Assembly (NCBI GenBank): GCA_016297585.1
Contig: JAEDGJ010000023.1
Location: 1-22,375 of the forward strand
DNA: 22,375 nt
Direction of reading: 5' to 3'
Source: Clostridiaceae bacterium
Lineage (GTDB): Bacteria > Bacillota > Clostridia > Oscillospirales > QAMX01
The position numbers and the translations under genes are program-made. Positions 20,888-22,375 of this stretch are shown here, piece by piece. The notes under the pieces were generated by a model. That model had not been told where the DNA came from, ran no database searches, and saw only the letters and a list, made by a program, of their open reading frames with translations. The first letter of the stretch is position 1. Each line of letters opens with the position of its first letter.

Positions 20888-22375
20888 CTATGCGGGACTG
20901 CCGGAGGTGTCCGGATCCCCGGGTTCCGCGTCCGTGCCGGAGAGAAACTGGCCCGGACTGGCGCCGTAATAGCGTTTGAAGGCTTTATAGAACGCGTTGA
21001 CGGACGAAAAGCCGCAGAGAGAGGCCGTATCGCGGACGGAGCGCTCCGAAAGCAGCGAGACGGCGCGTTCCATCCGCAGCCGCAGCAGGAACTCCGAAAA
21101 GCCCGCGCCCTGCAGGTCGCGCACGATCGCATAGACCTGCCGGCCGGAGATGCCGAACTGCGCCGAGACCCCGTCGACGCACAGCAGCGGGTCAAAGGCG
21201 TGCTCCCGGATATACTGCACCACGGCGGTTTTATAGCCGCTGCGGGCGGAGAGCTTTTTCCGGACGCGCTCCGCCGTACAGACGCATTCGCCGCGGAGGC
21301 GTTCGAGCTGCTCCCAGGGGTCTCCGGCTTCCTCATAAAACGGCAGCGCGCTCCCCTGCCCCGCGAGCTGCAGCAGCAGGACGCGGAGCTGGTCGAACTG
21401 GTTGCGCGCGTCACGGACGGTTTCGGGTCGGAGCGTCTGTGACAGCGCTTCTTCGCTGAAAAAGCTCCGCACCAGTGCGGGGTCTCCGGCCCGGATCAGG
21501 TCGGCAAGCCGCTGCAGCTCTCCTTCGGAATAGAAGGCGCCCGCCGCCGGGACATCCGCGAGATGCGTACCGTCCGCGACGGCACCCGGCTCGGCAGGGA
21601 TGCCGCAGGCGGCGAGATAGGCCTGCCGCAGCGCGCCGCTGCCCAGGGCAGAAGGCGAGAGCGATGCGGCGGGGCGGCTTCCCTTGCCGATCGCGAGATT
21701 GATCTCGTTGACGGCGAGCAGAAAATCCGGCTTGCGGCGTTCCGGGACGCAGACGGCAAGGCGGCCCGTGCCGAGAGGGGCAGCGAGGATGCCGAGGCGC
21801 TCGAGGATGCCGGCAACGGAGGACGCGGCATCGACGGACGAGGACGGGTCAAAGAGCAGCAGCGCGATCTGATACGGTTCCCCGAGCTCCGGCAGGCATT
21901 CCGTATCCTGTTCGCCGGTGCGGGTTCCGGTGAGCAGCTCGAGAAAGCAGTGTTCTCGCAGCGCGTGGCGCAGCCGGGACAGGGTTTCGGCAAGACGGCG
22001 GTCTTTTTCCTCCAGATCGAGCGCGCTCCGTTCGAAAATGTCGCGGATGCAGCCGAGCTCGTCGATGCGGCGGTGCTTTTTCCCGGCGGATGTGTCCTCC
22101 GCCAGCTCGCGCCGCACGAGACGGCGGATGGGATAGGAATTGAAGACGCCCATAGCGACGGAAAACGCGAGACCGAGCAGCAGCGCGGCGCAGAGGCTGC
22201 CGGACAGTGCGCGGTAGACGGGCTGCACCAGCGCCAGAAAATAGCTTTCCGGGATGCCGACCTCCACGGTCACGCCGAACGAGTCTGCGCTGCCGCGCAG
22301 CAGTACGAAGCCGTCGTTTCCGGCACTGCGGGAGGTATAGACCGCCGCGTCTCCCTGATACACACGCAGAAAGGT
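20888..22375 (-). CDS. Membrane-anchored AraC-family regulator, N-terminus outside the window
   Basis: 495 codons are visible and the frame stays open to the window edge, so the true start lies further on; the GTG at 22363 is only an internal codon. Visible order: end of an extracellular sensor domain (about 45 residues); a transmembrane helix (LSGSLCAALLLGLAFSVAMGV); a short linker with ERSALDLEEKDRRLAETLSRL, probably coiled coil; a degenerate GGDEF-like region (HCFLELLTG onward) common in this type; and a C-terminal AraC domain with two helix-turn-helix motifs (CVDGVSAQFGISGRQVYAIV and RDTASLCGFSSVNAFYKAFKRYYG) ending in GASPGQF. Clostridia use such one-component receptors to sense extracellular sugars, often beside ABC sugar transporter genes that would lie beyond the window. 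The ligand is unknown. Confidence 0.9.
   Translation of the reverse strand, partial: TFLRVYQGDAAVYTSRSAGNDGFVLLRGSADSFGVTVEVGIPESYFLALVQPVYRALSGSLCAALLLGLAFSVAMGVFNSYPIRRLVRRELAEDTSAGKKHRRIDELGCIRDIFERSALDLEEKDRRLAETLSRLRHALREHCFLELLTGTRTGEQDTECLPELGEPYQIALLLFDPSSSVDAASSVAGILERLGILAAPLGTGRLAVCVPERRKPDFLLAVNEINLAIGKGSRPAASLSPSALGSGALRQAYLAACGIPAEPGAVADGTHLADVPAAGAFYSEGELQRLADLIRAGDPALVRSFFSEEALSQTLRPETVRDARNQFDQLRVLLLQLAGQGSALPFYEEAGDPWEQLERLRGECVCTAERVRKKLSARSGYKTAVVQYIREHAFDPLLCVDGVSAQFGISGRQVYAIVRDLQGAGFSEFLLRLRMERAVSLLSERSVRDTASLCGFSSVNAFYKAFKRYYGASPGQFLSGTDAEPGDPDTSGSPA

Noticed and set aside
22361..22363. GTG as the start codon of the last AraC gene
   Set aside because: The frame remains open to the window edge, there is no ribosome binding site in view, and the protein would lack most of its sensor and first membrane helix.

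Overview
The window looks like chromosomal DNA from a GC-rich anaerobic member of the Bacillota, most likely class Clostridia. The grounds are strong consensus sigma-A promoters (TTGACA-17-TATAAT), GGAGG-type ribosome binding sites on nearly every gene, tRNA genes that encode CCA, intrinsic terminators, and the gene families present (membrane pyrophosphatase, GltB/GltD, AraC regulators with Cache-type membrane sensors, CapA-like and Gfo/Idh/MocA proteins). No phage, insertion sequence, CRISPR array or integrase was seen. The species cannot be named from the sequence.

Layout. 1-104: C-terminal tail of a membrane pyrophosphatase (hppA), followed by two very stable hairpins without U-tracts. 259-2997: GH38 alpha-mannosidase. 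3000-5199 (minus): a CapA-family protein and then an AraC regulator, as a two-gene unit. 5383-6453 (plus, divergent): a Gfo/Idh/MocA oxidoreductase; the shared intergenic region carries an extended -10 promoter preceded by helically phased direct repeats. 6517-7038 (minus): a stand-alone GyrI-like effector-binding protein. 7146-7632 (minus): a five-tRNA operon (Val-Asp-Phe-Gly-Gly) with consensus promoter and terminator. 7712-8199: no gene seen. 8266-8342 (plus): tRNA-Pro(CGG) as its own transcription unit. 8483-11663 (plus): an operon of an MBL-fold hydrolase, a BaiN/HI0933-type flavoprotein and a DUF1343/NamZ (GH171) protein. 11740-17984 (plus): promoter, structured leader, gltB and gltD (NADPH-glutamate synthase). 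18043-19581 (minus): an unrecognised protein bearing an IGGADGPT motif. 19735-20793 (plus): a D-malate/tartrate dehydrogenase-type enzyme, divergent from the previous gene. 20888-22375 (minus): a membrane-anchored AraC regulator whose N-terminus lies beyond the window.

The most interesting signal is the gltB leader (about 11776-11934). It contains two stem-loops with near-identical hexaloops, AAUGGC and AAUGGA, each closed by a C-G pair and each with A at loop position 1 and G at position 4. The second one overlaps a terminator just upstream of gltB. This is the layout known for RNA targets of ANTAR-domain antitermination proteins, and it would put ammonium assimilation through glutamate synthase under RNA-level antitermination. 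The second signal is the candidate AraC operator between the CapA and Gfo/Idh genes. Most other genes look like ordinary metabolic genes; the logic of the sugar-related block (mannosidase, CapA, AraC, Gfo/Idh) is inferred from gene order only.
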